Source of the DNA: JBNKLG01 sp050292235
GTDB lineage: Bacteria > Pseudomonadota > Gammaproteobacteria > Chromatiales > Chromatiaceae
NCBI GenBank assembly: GCA_050292235.1
Contig: JBNKLG010000116.1
Coordinates: 1 to 5,675, forward strand
Reading direction: 5' to 3'
Length of the DNA stretch: 5,675 bases
A model generated the notes under the pieces. The model searched no databases and had not been told where the DNA came from. It saw only the letters and a list, made by a program, of their open reading frames with translations. How positions within the stretch are numbered: position 1 is the first letter of the stretch; every line of letters begins with the position of its first letter. The translations under genes and the position numbers were made by a program. Of this stretch, positions 1 to 5,615 are shown in pieces.

Positions 1-172
1 TCAGACCCGGCATCATGATGTCGAGGCAGACAAAGTCGGGCTGCTCCTGCTGATAGAGCTGTAGCGCCTCTTCCCCGTTGGATGCAGGAACGGGCAGGTA
101 GCCTTCCCTGGCCAGGATTTCGATCAAACCCTCTCGGGTCAGACGGTCATCTTCAGCGATGAGGACCTTCAT
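1..172 (-). CDS. Response regulator, N-terminal receiver part only (cut by window edge)
   Basis: The first 57 codons of a two-component response regulator, continuing past base 1. The protein begins MKVLIAEDD and has the features of a CheY-like receiver domain: the acidic pair D8-D9 (with E7) that binds magnesium, the amphipathic first helix, and LDIMMPG with D51 as the expected phosphate acceptor. The conserved Thr/Ser and Lys of the domain, and any output domain, lie outside the window, so whether it binds DNA or does something else cannot be told. The ATG overlaps the stop codon of the upstream kinase gene as ATGA, and a GGAG ribosome site sits 7 nt before it inside the kinase coding region. 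The regulator is therefore almost certainly the cognate partner of that kinase and translationally coupled to it. The family call is firm; the output class is unknown. Confidence 0.93.
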   Translation of the reverse strand, partial: MKVLIAEDDRLTREGLIEILAREGYLPVPASNGEEALQLYQQEQPDFVCLDIMMPGL

Positions 173-183
173 AGAGAAACTCC
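169..183 (-). promoter_or_regulatory. Coupled stop/start (ATGA) with GGAG ribosome site for the response regulator
   Basis: Bases 172-169 read ATGA on the minus strand, so the regulator's ATG shares bases with the kinase's TGA. GGAG at 183-180 is 7 nt upstream of the ATG, good Shine-Dalgarno spacing. Together they fix the regulator start and imply co-translation of kinase and regulator from one mRNA. Confidence 0.8.
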
Positions 184-1746
184 GGGTAGACACAGTCGGA
201 AACAGGCACCTTGATCGCTGGATTCCAGGCTCAGGTCGCCACCGTGCAGGCGTGCCAGATCACGGGAGATGGAGAGCCCGATACCGGTGCCGCTGACACC
301 TTCGGTCAGGTCGTTGCGAATGCGGAAAAAGGGTTTGAAGATGCGTTTTCTCATACGTGGGGGGATGCCTGGTCCCCGGTCACAGATCTCCACAATACTC
401 ATGCCTGCTTGCTGTTGGCTGGTGATCCGCAGATAGCCGCCATCGATGGCATATTTCTCGACATTGTTGAGCAGGTTGCCGATGATCTGTGCCACCGCAT
501 CCGGGTCAAATGTAAAGGGCGTCGGGGCGTCGAGCTGGGTCTCAATCTCAAACCCTTGCTGTTTAAGTAGGGGTAAGAAGGGGCTGAGTGTCTCTTTCAG
601 GGTCTGGTCGAGCTGGCTTCGGATCGGATGCAGACGCAGAGTCTTGCGCTGGCCACGGGCAAATCCCAGTATGTTGCCGATCAGCCGGGAGAGGCGTTGG
701 GTTTCATCGACGATGACCTGTAGCCGGCTATGGCTGTTGTCCTCAGGCTCCAGCTCCTGTTGGAGCAGTTCGGCATAGAGACGGATGTTGGTCAGAGGCG
801 TCTTGAGTTCGTGGGAGACCTGGTTGACGAAGTTCACCCGCTGGCTCGCCTCGCGCATGGTGCGGGTCAGCTCACGATAGAGATAGATCAGGCTGACCAG
901 AATCAATCCGGCAATGCCTACCAGTCCGAATATGATCTGAGAACGCCGGGCTTCGCCGGAAGGGATGGCTTCGGGCGGGGCAAAATAGGCCAGACGCCAG
1001 CTCTCCAGCGGGGGCTGGAGCGGTAATTCGGCGATTGCCCTGGCCCCAGTTGCCGGTTCGAAAGAGCCCCATTGGTAGAGAATCTGGTGGCGGCTGTCCA
1101 GGAGGCGGATGCGACTGCCCTTATCGTTGTCGCTATCGGGTAGGAACGCGATCAAATCTGATAACAGAGTCAGTCGATCCAGCTCCGCTCCGGCAATGGC
1201 ACCATTGGGTAGTTGCTGCCAAAACAGCAGGCTCAGCCCATCTGTCCAGTGCCAGCTATACCAGCCCTGCTGAATCACCGAGATCGATGATGATAAAGAG
1301 GACAATCTGTTGGCATTGGCCACGATTTCCCGCTCTGGCCCAGGCTGAAGGAAGGGCAGGGGAGAGTGCCAGATCTGCCGGGTTCGCTCGATGAAGGCGG
1401 ATTCCCGCTGACTCAACTCGCTCTGGGGATCAGGGAAAAGGAGCTTGCTTTGGGGACCGAACAGAAAAAACTGCTCGACTTCGGGATGGGCCCAGCTCAA
1501 AGCACGTAGTTCGGATAGGGGTAGAGTGTTGAACCCTGCTGTGACCGCCAGCAGTTGGCGTTGGCGCTCTTCCACCTTCTCGGCCAGAGGACGGGCAACC
1601 TCTTCCAGTCGCTGGTGTAAGAGTTGTTCAAATCGCAACCGGGTTTGATGCGCCTCCTCCTCAGCCATTTGCAGGCCAAACCAGCTGATGATCCCCAATG
1701 GGGCCAGAACCAGGATCAGCAGCAAAAGGGGAAGTCGGGAAGGCAT
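169..1746 (-). CDS. Membrane sensor histidine kinase (two-component system)
   Basis: A 525-residue class I sensor kinase that should autophosphorylate on His and pass phosphate to the adjacent response regulator. A first membrane helix (about residues 5-26) is followed by an extracytoplasmic region of roughly 240 residues, with an N-terminal amphipathic coil (28-62) and parts that look PAS/Cache-like; I do not recognise a named sensor family. A second membrane helix spans about 271-290. The HisKA domain (about 302-367) carries the H-box SHELKTP with H312. The HATPase domain has the N-box NLLNNVEKY (424-432), G1 DRGPGIP (456-462), the F-box FKPFFR (470-475) and G2 GTGIGLSI (486-493). All catalytic motifs are intact. 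There is no room for a HAMP domain between helix 2 and the H-box. The frame stays open upstream to 2058, but that part overlaps the VWA gene and is not kinase-like, so I start at the ATG just before the membrane helix. This ATG has no clear Shine-Dalgarno; in-frame GTG codons at 1773 or 1767 are alternatives. Confidence 0.93.
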   Translation of the reverse strand: MPSRLPLLLLILVLAPLGIISWFGLQMAEEEAHQTRLRFEQLLHQRLEEVARPLAEKVEERQRQLLAVTAGFNTLPLSELRALSWAHPEVEQFFLFGPQSKLLFPDPQSELSQRESAFIERTRQIWHSPLPFLQPGPEREIVANANRLSSLSSSISVIQQGWYSWHWTDGLSLLFWQQLPNGAIAGAELDRLTLLSDLIAFLPDSDNDKGSRIRLLDSRHQILYQWGSFEPATGARAIAELPLQPPLESWRLAYFAPPEAIPSGEARRSQIIFGLVGIAGLILVSLIYLYRELTRTMREASQRVNFVNQVSHELKTPLTNIRLYAELLQQELEPEDNSHSRLQVIVDETQRLSRLIGNILGFARGQRKTLRLHPIRSQLDQTLKETLSPFLPLLKQQGFEIETQLDAPTPFTFDPDAVAQIIGNLLNNVEKYAIDGGYLRITSQQQAGMSIVEICDRGPGIPPRMRKRIFKPFFRIRNDLTEGVSGTGIGLSISRDLARLHGGDLSLESSDQGACFRLCLPGVSL

Positions 1747-1750
1747 GTTG

Positions 1751-1784
1751 AAAAATGGTTGGGGCACGTCCACATTGTGCCCCA
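1751..1784 (-). terminator. Hairpin plus T-run between VWA and kinase genes (possible attenuator)
   Basis: On the minus strand, TGGGGCAC (1784-1777) and GTGCCCCA (1767-1760) form a perfect 8-bp GC-rich stem with a 9-nt loop. A run of five T (1755-1751) follows after a 4-nt gap. It lies wholly within the 46-nt gap after the VWA stop codon and just before the kinase ATG. It resembles a weak intrinsic terminator that would lower kinase and regulator expression relative to the VWA protein. It could equally act as an mRNA-end or translation-control hairpin, because it occupies the place where the kinase ribosome site should be. The displaced T-run makes full termination doubtful. Confidence 0.45.
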
Positions 1785-1792
1785 GGTTGGCC

Positions 1793-3148
1793 CTATTTAT
1801 AAGACTGCTGTTTTTTGATGGAGTACTGGTCGGCGCGTAGGGATTTGCGGGTCTTGTTCCAGGAAGAGGAGGCAGCCGGGGCAGCGACAGCCTGTTCTGC
1901 CTCACGGCTGCTTTTACTTTGCTTTTTGAGCTTTTCTGAGTCCAGTGCAGTCGCATTTTCCTCAAGGTATTCGGCCTTGCGCCGGAAGACAGCGCTGGCG
2001 CCAGCGACATCACCTTTTTCTTTGAGTTCCAGTGCCTTATCGTCCATTTCGGCACCAATCTGTTCGGTGGCAGAGACCAACACCTTTTTGTTGATGGATT
2101 TCCTGGCCTCAGCGATGGATTCTGCGTAACGCGCCTGGGCCTGACCGGAGAGTTTGTTGCGTTCTTTGCGTTTGCTGGTCAGATCGTTGTAGCTGACTTC
2201 GACGCTGGCGACATCCAGGGTGTTACCTATCTGGCCTGAAGGGGTTTCCACCTCCAGCAGCAGATACTTTTCCTGTTCGGCATAGAGTTGGTTCAGGCGC
2301 GCTTCTACCCGACTGCCACGGATCTCGGCATCCCGGCCCAGTACTCGGATGGGACGCACGCCATTATGGCAGTGGATGCTGATGATCACATCCTGGGCGA
2401 TGACAGAGACCAGTTCGCCAAATTCATTGCGAAAGACAGTCGCCAACTCAGAGGGGGATTCAACGAAGACATGGTTGCCATCGCTGGTGCCTGCCAGACG
2501 CACCATGAGATCCTCGTTATAACCCAGTCCCAAACCGATGGTGGTGACGGCAATGCCTTCACCACCCAGCTTACGGCCCAGTCGCCCCAGCTCACTGGGT
2601 TTGCTCGGCCCTACATTGGCCATACCGTCCGATAGCAGGATGATGCGATTGACCCGGTTGTCTTCAATAAACTTCCGCAGTTCAGCGGCGCCTTTGCTGA
2701 CTCCGGCAAAAAGCGCCGTGCTGCCGCCTGCTTCAATGCCCTCGATGGCCGATACAATACTGATCTTACGTCTAAGGCTGGTGGCCGGAACCAGGACCTC
2801 CACTTCTGAGTCATAGGCGACGACCGATAGGGTGTCTTCCGGCTGTAAATAGTCGAGGGCCATGATGGCGGCAGATTTGGCCTGCTGAAGCTTCTCCCCG
2901 CTCATGGAGCCGGAACGATCCAGTACCAGGGCGACATTGATTGGTGGGCGGGTCTTTCTGCTGGGTAGCTTCAGGCCCTCAAGCCCAATACGGATGTAGC
3001 TCTTGTGGCTGGTCTTGGCGGGCAGTAGATCCTGGCCCATCTCCAGGTTGAGACGAACAGGCTCGGCTTGGGTCGTCAAAGCAAAAAACAGGCAGAGCCC
3101 CGTGGTCAAAGACCGGACCCAAGTCTTGGTAAAGGTGGGGATATTCAT
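1793..3148 (-). CDS. Secreted von Willebrand factor A (VWA) domain protein
   Basis: A 451-residue exported protein. The N-terminus (1-28) is a Sec signal peptide: a K/R-containing n-region, a hydrophobic stretch about 12-25, and a likely cleavage after TQA (28). A short beta-rich segment (30-68) leads into a VWA domain (about 70-245) with a complete MIDAS metal site: DRSGS (D77, S79, S81), T144 in GGSTALF, and D174 in LLSDG. It should therefore bind a divalent cation and a protein ligand. A second beta-rich domain (about 250-325) follows, then a charged helical region (330-410) and a Lys/Ser/Ala-rich basic tail (405-451). Overall it resembles bacterial VWA proteins loosely annotated as calcium-activated chloride channel homologues; that label does not show channel activity. 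The start at 3148 is chosen because AAGGAG lies 10 nt upstream and the signal peptide follows; the frame is open to 3406 but without export or VWA features. It is the first gene before the kinase and regulator, probably in the same operon. Its specific role is unknown. Confidence 0.9.
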   Translation of the reverse strand: MNIPTFTKTWVRSLTTGLCLFFALTTQAEPVRLNLEMGQDLLPAKTSHKSYIRIGLEGLKLPSRKTRPPINVALVLDRSGSMSGEKLQQAKSAAIMALDYLQPEDTLSVVAYDSEVEVLVPATSLRRKISIVSAIEGIEAGGSTALFAGVSKGAAELRKFIEDNRVNRIILLSDGMANVGPSKPSELGRLGRKLGGEGIAVTTIGLGLGYNEDLMVRLAGTSDGNHVFVESPSELATVFRNEFGELVSVIAQDVIISIHCHNGVRPIRVLGRDAEIRGSRVEARLNQLYAEQEKYLLLEVETPSGQIGNTLDVASVEVSYNDLTSKRKERNKLSGQAQARYAESIAEARKSINKKVLVSATEQIGAEMDDKALELKEKGDVAGASAVFRRKAEYLEENATALDSEKLKKQSKSSREAEQAVAAPAASSSWNKTRKSLRADQYSIKKQQSYK

Positions 3149-3158
3149 GGCTAGAGTT

Positions 3159-3164
3159 CTCCTT
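3159..3164 (-). promoter_or_regulatory. Strong Shine-Dalgarno site that sets the VWA start
   Basis: AAGGAG at 3164-3159 on the minus strand, 10 nt before the ATG at 3148. It is the best ribosome site in the window and supports this ATG over the longer open frame reaching 3406. Confidence 0.75.
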
Positions 3165-3181
3165 TGGGTGGCGTTGGCTGA

Positions 3182-3211
3182 TGTTTCAGTAGTTACTCTA
3201 GTGATGAAACA
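3182..3211. repeat. Perfect 7-bp inverted repeat, possible operator or leader hairpin
   Basis: TGTTTCA (3182-3188) and TGAAACA (3205-3211) are perfect inverted copies separated by 16 nt. The centre lies about 48 nt upstream of the VWA start codon. A spacing of 23 nt between equivalent positions, roughly two helical turns, would suit a dimeric regulator. If transcription starts further upstream it would instead form a hairpin in the leader RNA. No regulator is assigned. Confidence 0.4.
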
Positions 3212-3240
3212 GTCGCCTTTGGTCAGGGCTACGCAAGGAA

Positions 3241-3269
3241 TATGTAAGAAATTTGTAGGCAAAGGACAA
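3241..3269 (-). promoter_or_regulatory. Weak sigma70-like promoter candidate for the VWA operon
   Basis: On the minus strand, TTGTCC (3269-3264) and TACATA (3246-3241) are separated by 17 nt. The -35 box matches the consensus at 4 of 6 positions and the -10 box at 3 of 6. Transcription would begin near 3233, giving a leader of about 85 nt that includes the 7-bp inverted repeat. This is only the best match found by eye. Confidence 0.2.
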
Positions 3270-3305
3270 TGTGGCCTTATGAATTGCTGCGTAGGCGAGT
3301 CGGTG

Positions 3306-3334
3306 TTGGGGGCTGGGATGTCCCAAGATTTTTT
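3306..3334 (+). terminator. First hairpin plus T6 in the divergent region (weak)
   Basis: TTGGG (3306-3310) can pair with CCCAA (3322-3326) around an 11-nt loop, with one further G-T pair inside. Two bases later comes a run of six T (3329-3334). The stem is short, so on its own this is a weak intrinsic terminator call. It gains some weight from the second, better hairpin a few bases downstream in the same orientation. Confidence 0.3.
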
Positions 3335-3344
3335 ACGAGGCAGC

Positions 3345-3375
3345 GGCTTTCTTGGGGAAGCCTCTTTTCTTTTTT
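3345..3375 (+). terminator. Intrinsic-terminator-like hairpin upstream of the chemoreceptor
   Basis: GGCTTTC (3345-3351) pairs with GGAAGCC (3356-3362) over a TTGG loop: 7 bp with one G-T wobble, extendable by two pairs past a mismatch. A pyrimidine tract follows at once, with four T (3365-3368) and six T (3370-3375). The T-tract is on the plus strand only, so it would stop transcription heading toward the chemoreceptor. It may insulate that gene from upstream transcription, end a short upstream RNA, or attenuate a long leader if the true promoter is further upstream. Confidence 0.45.
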
Positions 3376-3392
3376 CAGATAGAAGTAATAAT
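3363..3392 (+). promoter_or_regulatory. AT-rich promoter candidate for the chemoreceptor
   Basis: AATAAT (3387-3392) matches the sigma70 -10 consensus TATAAT at 5 of 6 positions and lies in an AT-rich stretch. Only a poor -35 can be placed in the preceding pyrimidine tract (3 of 6 at best), so an activator or another sigma factor may be involved. Transcription would begin near 3399, about 60 nt before the ATG. I found no sigma28 (flagellar type) or sigma54 consensus by eye. Confidence 0.25.
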
Positions 3393-3458
3393 TTAGTATT
3401 TACCAATCGGTATGGTTGTGATTTTGGTCACCCCTCAAGACTCAGGCAGGGCAAGAAC

Positions 3459-5435
3459 ATGAATATTATCGTAGGTGCTTTCCGCAATCTGAGCATCAGC
3501 CTCAAGGCCATGCTGTCTCCCGCGATCATGTTGGCGATGATGCTCCTCATTGGTGGCTATAGCTACAACAACCTCCTCCAAATAGAAAAGGAGGTCACTA
3601 CCATCACCCAGGACTTGGCTCCGGACAGCGGCACCGCCACTCGGATTATGCAGACGATTTACCGCATACGCCTGATGGTGAAGGATTACATCAAGACCTC
3701 TAAGAAAGACGATATCAGCCACTTTGATGACTATGAAAAGGAGATGAAGGAGCTTATCACCAAGGCGAAAGCCGAGATTAAACATCCGGAAAGGGTGAAG
3801 CTGATAGAGGCCTTGGATTCGCTCAACGGGGAGTACGCCAGAGCCTTTCACGAAGTGGTGGTGAAGAACATGCAGCGTCGCAACGAGCTTGTTCATGGAA
3901 CCCTAGATGTCAAGGGACCTTTTATCGAAAAAACCCTCTCGAAAGTTATGAACAGTGCCCATAAGGATGGCGATCCGGAGGCGGCCTATCTGGCCGGTGA
4001 AGTGCAAAAGCGTCTGTTGCTGGCGCGCCTCTATGTCTTCCGCTATCTGACCGAAAATACGGATGCGGCCAAACAACGGGTGGAAGAGGAATTTGCCAGG
4101 ATGGATCAGGGCATCGCCACTTTGCTGACGCAACTGGACAATCCCCAACGGCGCCAATGGGTCGAAGAGGTGGAAGCTGCGGGTGCAGAGTATCGTAAGG
4201 CCTTTTCCGGTGTCGTTGATGCCATCACTGCCCGCAATGGTGCGATGAAGGAGATTCTCGATGCCAAGGGCCCGCTTATCACGAAAAATGCAGTGGCCTT
4301 GCAGGAAAGCGTATTCGAGTCACTCACCCAGCAAGGCGAACGAGTCAACGAGGTGCTGACCAGCACAGAAGTGGCGATGATGATCCTGACACTGATTGCC
4401 GCATTCGTCGGTTTGACCCTCAGTGCTCTGGTCACCCGGGGTATCGTGAGGCCGATTCGGCAGACCAACGCCATGCTGCGCGACATTGCCGAGGGTGAGG
4501 GTGATCTGACCAAACGGGTCCCTGTCAACAGTACCGATGATGTCGGCCAGCTGGGCGCAAACTTCAACCAATTTGTGGAAAAACTGCAAAGTCTGATCGG
4601 TCGCATCGCCAGTGCAACCGATCAGGTGGCTACCGCCGCCGAAGAGCTGTCAGTGGTTACCGAACAGACCTCTTCCGGCATCCAGAAACAGAGCTGTGAG
4701 ACCGAACAGGTGGCCACCGCCATGAATGAGATGACGGCTACGGTGCGTGAGGTGGCCAACAGTGCCGAACAGGCAAGTGGTGCAGCCAATATGGCCAACC
4801 GCGAAGCTGATGATGGCAATCAGGTGGTGAAAAAGACCATTTCGGCCATCAGCGAACTGGCCCAGGAGGTGCAAAATTCCGCGGCCGTCATCGAAAAACT
4901 CAAGGATGATAGCCAGAACATCGGTACCGTGCTCGACGTCATCAAGAGCATCGCGGAACAAACCAATCTTTTGGCCTTGAACGCTGCGATCGAGGCTGCC
5001 CGCGCTGGCGAACAGGGGAGGGGCTTTGCGGTGGTCGCCGATGAGGTGCGTACCCTGGCACAACGCACTCAGGAGTCCACCAAGGAGATCGAAGGTCTGA
5101 TCGACACCCTGCAAGCCGGTGCTGAGAAGGCTGTTGGTGCAATGGGCAACAGCCAGAAACGTGCTGACGATACCATGGAAATGGCTTCTGAAGCGGGCCA
5201 GTCTCTGGAGGGGATTACCTCTGCCGTAAGCACGATTCTCGATATGAATACCCAAATTGCCAGTGCTTCGGAAGAGCAGTCAGCCACCGCCGACGAGATT
5301 AACCGGAGCGTCGTCAATATCCAGTCGGTCTCTCAGCAAACGGCTACTGGCGCGGAGCAGACTGCTGCATCGAGCCATGAGCTGAGTAAACTGAGTGAAG
5401 AGCTGCGTACCATGGTCGGCCAATTCAGGATCTAG
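3459..5435 (+). CDS. Methyl-accepting chemotaxis protein with HBM-type periplasmic sensor
   Basis: A 658-residue inner-membrane chemoreceptor that should control CheA kinase through CheW. In order: membrane helix 1 (about 17-34); an all-helical periplasmic sensor (about 35-302); membrane helix 2 (about 304-326); a HAMP linker (about 326-378); and the cytoplasmic signalling hairpin (about 380-658). The hairpin tip holds the near-invariant stretch around 495-537, including EQTNLLALNAAIEAARAGEQ (500-519) and GRGFAVVADEVR (520-531). About 140 residues flank the tip on each side, fitting the 40-heptad class. Likely methylation sites are near E395-E396 (TAAEEL) and E605-E606 (ASASEEQ). There is no C-terminal pentapeptide for CheR/CheB tethering. 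The sensor contains two similar halves, with a shared LD-x-KGP motif at 149-154 and 267-272, as expected for helical bimodular domains; family members such as McpS of Pseudomonas putida bind TCA-cycle acids, but the ligand here is not shown. The frame is open upstream to 3003, but I start at 3459, where AGGG lies 7 nt before the ATG and a typical receptor N-terminus begins. Confidence 0.95.
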   Translation: MNIIVGAFRNLSISLKAMLSPAIMLAMMLLIGGYSYNNLLQIEKEVTTITQDLAPDSGTATRIMQTIYRIRLMVKDYIKTSKKDDISHFDDYEKEMKELITKAKAEIKHPERVKLIEALDSLNGEYARAFHEVVVKNMQRRNELVHGTLDVKGPFIEKTLSKVMNSAHKDGDPEAAYLAGEVQKRLLLARLYVFRYLTENTDAAKQRVEEEFARMDQGIATLLTQLDNPQRRQWVEEVEAAGAEYRKAFSGVVDAITARNGAMKEILDAKGPLITKNAVALQESVFESLTQQGERVNEVLTSTEVAMMILTLIAAFVGLTLSALVTRGIVRPIRQTNAMLRDIAEGEGDLTKRVPVNSTDDVGQLGANFNQFVEKLQSLIGRIASATDQVATAAEELSVVTEQTSSGIQKQSCETEQVATAMNEMTATVREVANSAEQASGAANMANREADDGNQVVKKTISAISELAQEVQNSAAVIEKLKDDSQNIGTVLDVIKSIAEQTNLLALNAAIEAARAGEQGRGFAVVADEVRTLAQRTQESTKEIEGLIDTLQAGAEKAVGAMGNSQKRADDTMEMASEAGQSLEGITSAVSTILDMNTQIASASEEQSATADEINRSVVNIQSVSQQTATGAEQTAASSHELSKLSEELRTMVGQFRI

Positions 5436-5447
5436 TGCAGTGCTTTC

Positions 5448-5551
5448 CTCGTTCCCACGCATATCTTTGGTTTTCTGCATTTGCAATAGGTATTAACTGC
5501 AGAAATGCGCTATGCACGGAATGCATTAGTGATACTGATAGCGTGGAAGAG
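5448..5551. repeat. About 104-bp nested inverted-repeat element
   Basis: The outer right arm GATAGCGTGGAAGAG (5537-5551) is fully complementary to the left arm at 5448-5465, apart from three single extra bases in the left arm (G5451, one C in the 5454-5456 run, A5461). Inside lies a perfect 8-bp pair, TTTCTGCA (5472-5479) and TGCAGAAA (5498-5505). The left arm resembles the CTCGTTCCCACGC words that I recall in dispersed small repeats of some gammaproteobacteria, but I cannot confirm copies elsewhere. It could be a decayed miniature mobile element or a structured 3' untranslated region of the chemoreceptor mRNA. Confidence 0.45.
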
Positions 5552-5582
5552 TGGGGCTGGGTCTTGAAATCCATGGGATTGC

Positions 5583-5615
5583 GCCACCGTAGCCAGTCAG
5601 CTACGGTGGCCGTTT
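5583..5615 (+). terminator. Perfect 11-bp hairpin, probable end of the chemoreceptor transcript
   Basis: GCCACCGTAGC (5583-5593) and GCTACGGTGGC (5600-5610) form a perfect 11-bp stem with a 6-nt loop, about 148 nt after the chemoreceptor stop codon. Only a short T3 follows (5613-5615), so the U-tract is poor. The stem could end or stabilise the transcript, and could serve both directions if a convergent gene lies to the right. Confidence 0.5.

Larger units (their letters stand above)
3149..3458. other. Divergent intergenic region between the VWA gene and the chemoreceptor
   Basis: A 310-nt region without a supported gene. From left to right it holds the VWA ribosome site, a 7-bp inverted repeat (3182-3211), a weak candidate VWA promoter (3241-3269), two plus-strand hairpin/T-tract signals (3306-3334 and 3345-3375), and an AT-rich stretch (about 3376-3402) likely to hold the chemoreceptor promoter. 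A further 7-bp inverted pair, CTACGCA (3229-3235) and TGCGTAG (3288-3294), brackets the middle. The chemoreceptor frame happens to be open right through it, but the translated residues are Gly/Cys/Ser-rich and unlike a receptor N-terminus. Confidence 0.7.

Noticed and set aside
211..1394. Plus-strand open frames opposite the histidine kinase
   Set aside because: They are antisense to intact kinase motifs and show no independent domain or ribosome site.
1747..2058. Extended N-terminus of the histidine kinase frame (104 extra residues)
   Set aside because: It overlaps the 3' part of the VWA gene out of frame, is basic and low in structure, and the kinase has a normal N-terminal membrane helix just after the ATG at 1746.
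3092..3094. Cys19 of the VWA protein as a lipoprotein anchor
   Set aside because: The preceding residues TGL do not fit a lipobox, and a good signal peptidase I site follows at TQA (26-28).
3149..3406. Extended N-terminus of the VWA frame (86 extra residues)
   Set aside because: A strong Shine-Dalgarno and a typical signal peptide place the start at 3148; the upstream residues would bury the signal peptide.
3003..3458. Extended N-terminus of the chemoreceptor frame, including an ATG at 3204
   Set aside because: The extension overlaps the VWA gene on the other strand and the terminator-like hairpins, and the translated residues do not resemble a receptor. The membrane helix follows the ATG at 3459 closely, as usual.
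3376..3458. Flagellar sigma28 or sigma54 promoter for the chemoreceptor
   Set aside because: I looked for TAAA-N15-GCCGATAA and TGGCAC-N5-TTGC patterns and saw no acceptable match.
4650..5255. Long antisense open frame opposite the chemoreceptor (201 codons), and a similar one at 4106-4606
   Set aside because: Both lie wholly opposite conserved receptor coding sequence, and their His/Ser/Leu-rich translations look like no family. They are reading-frame shadows.
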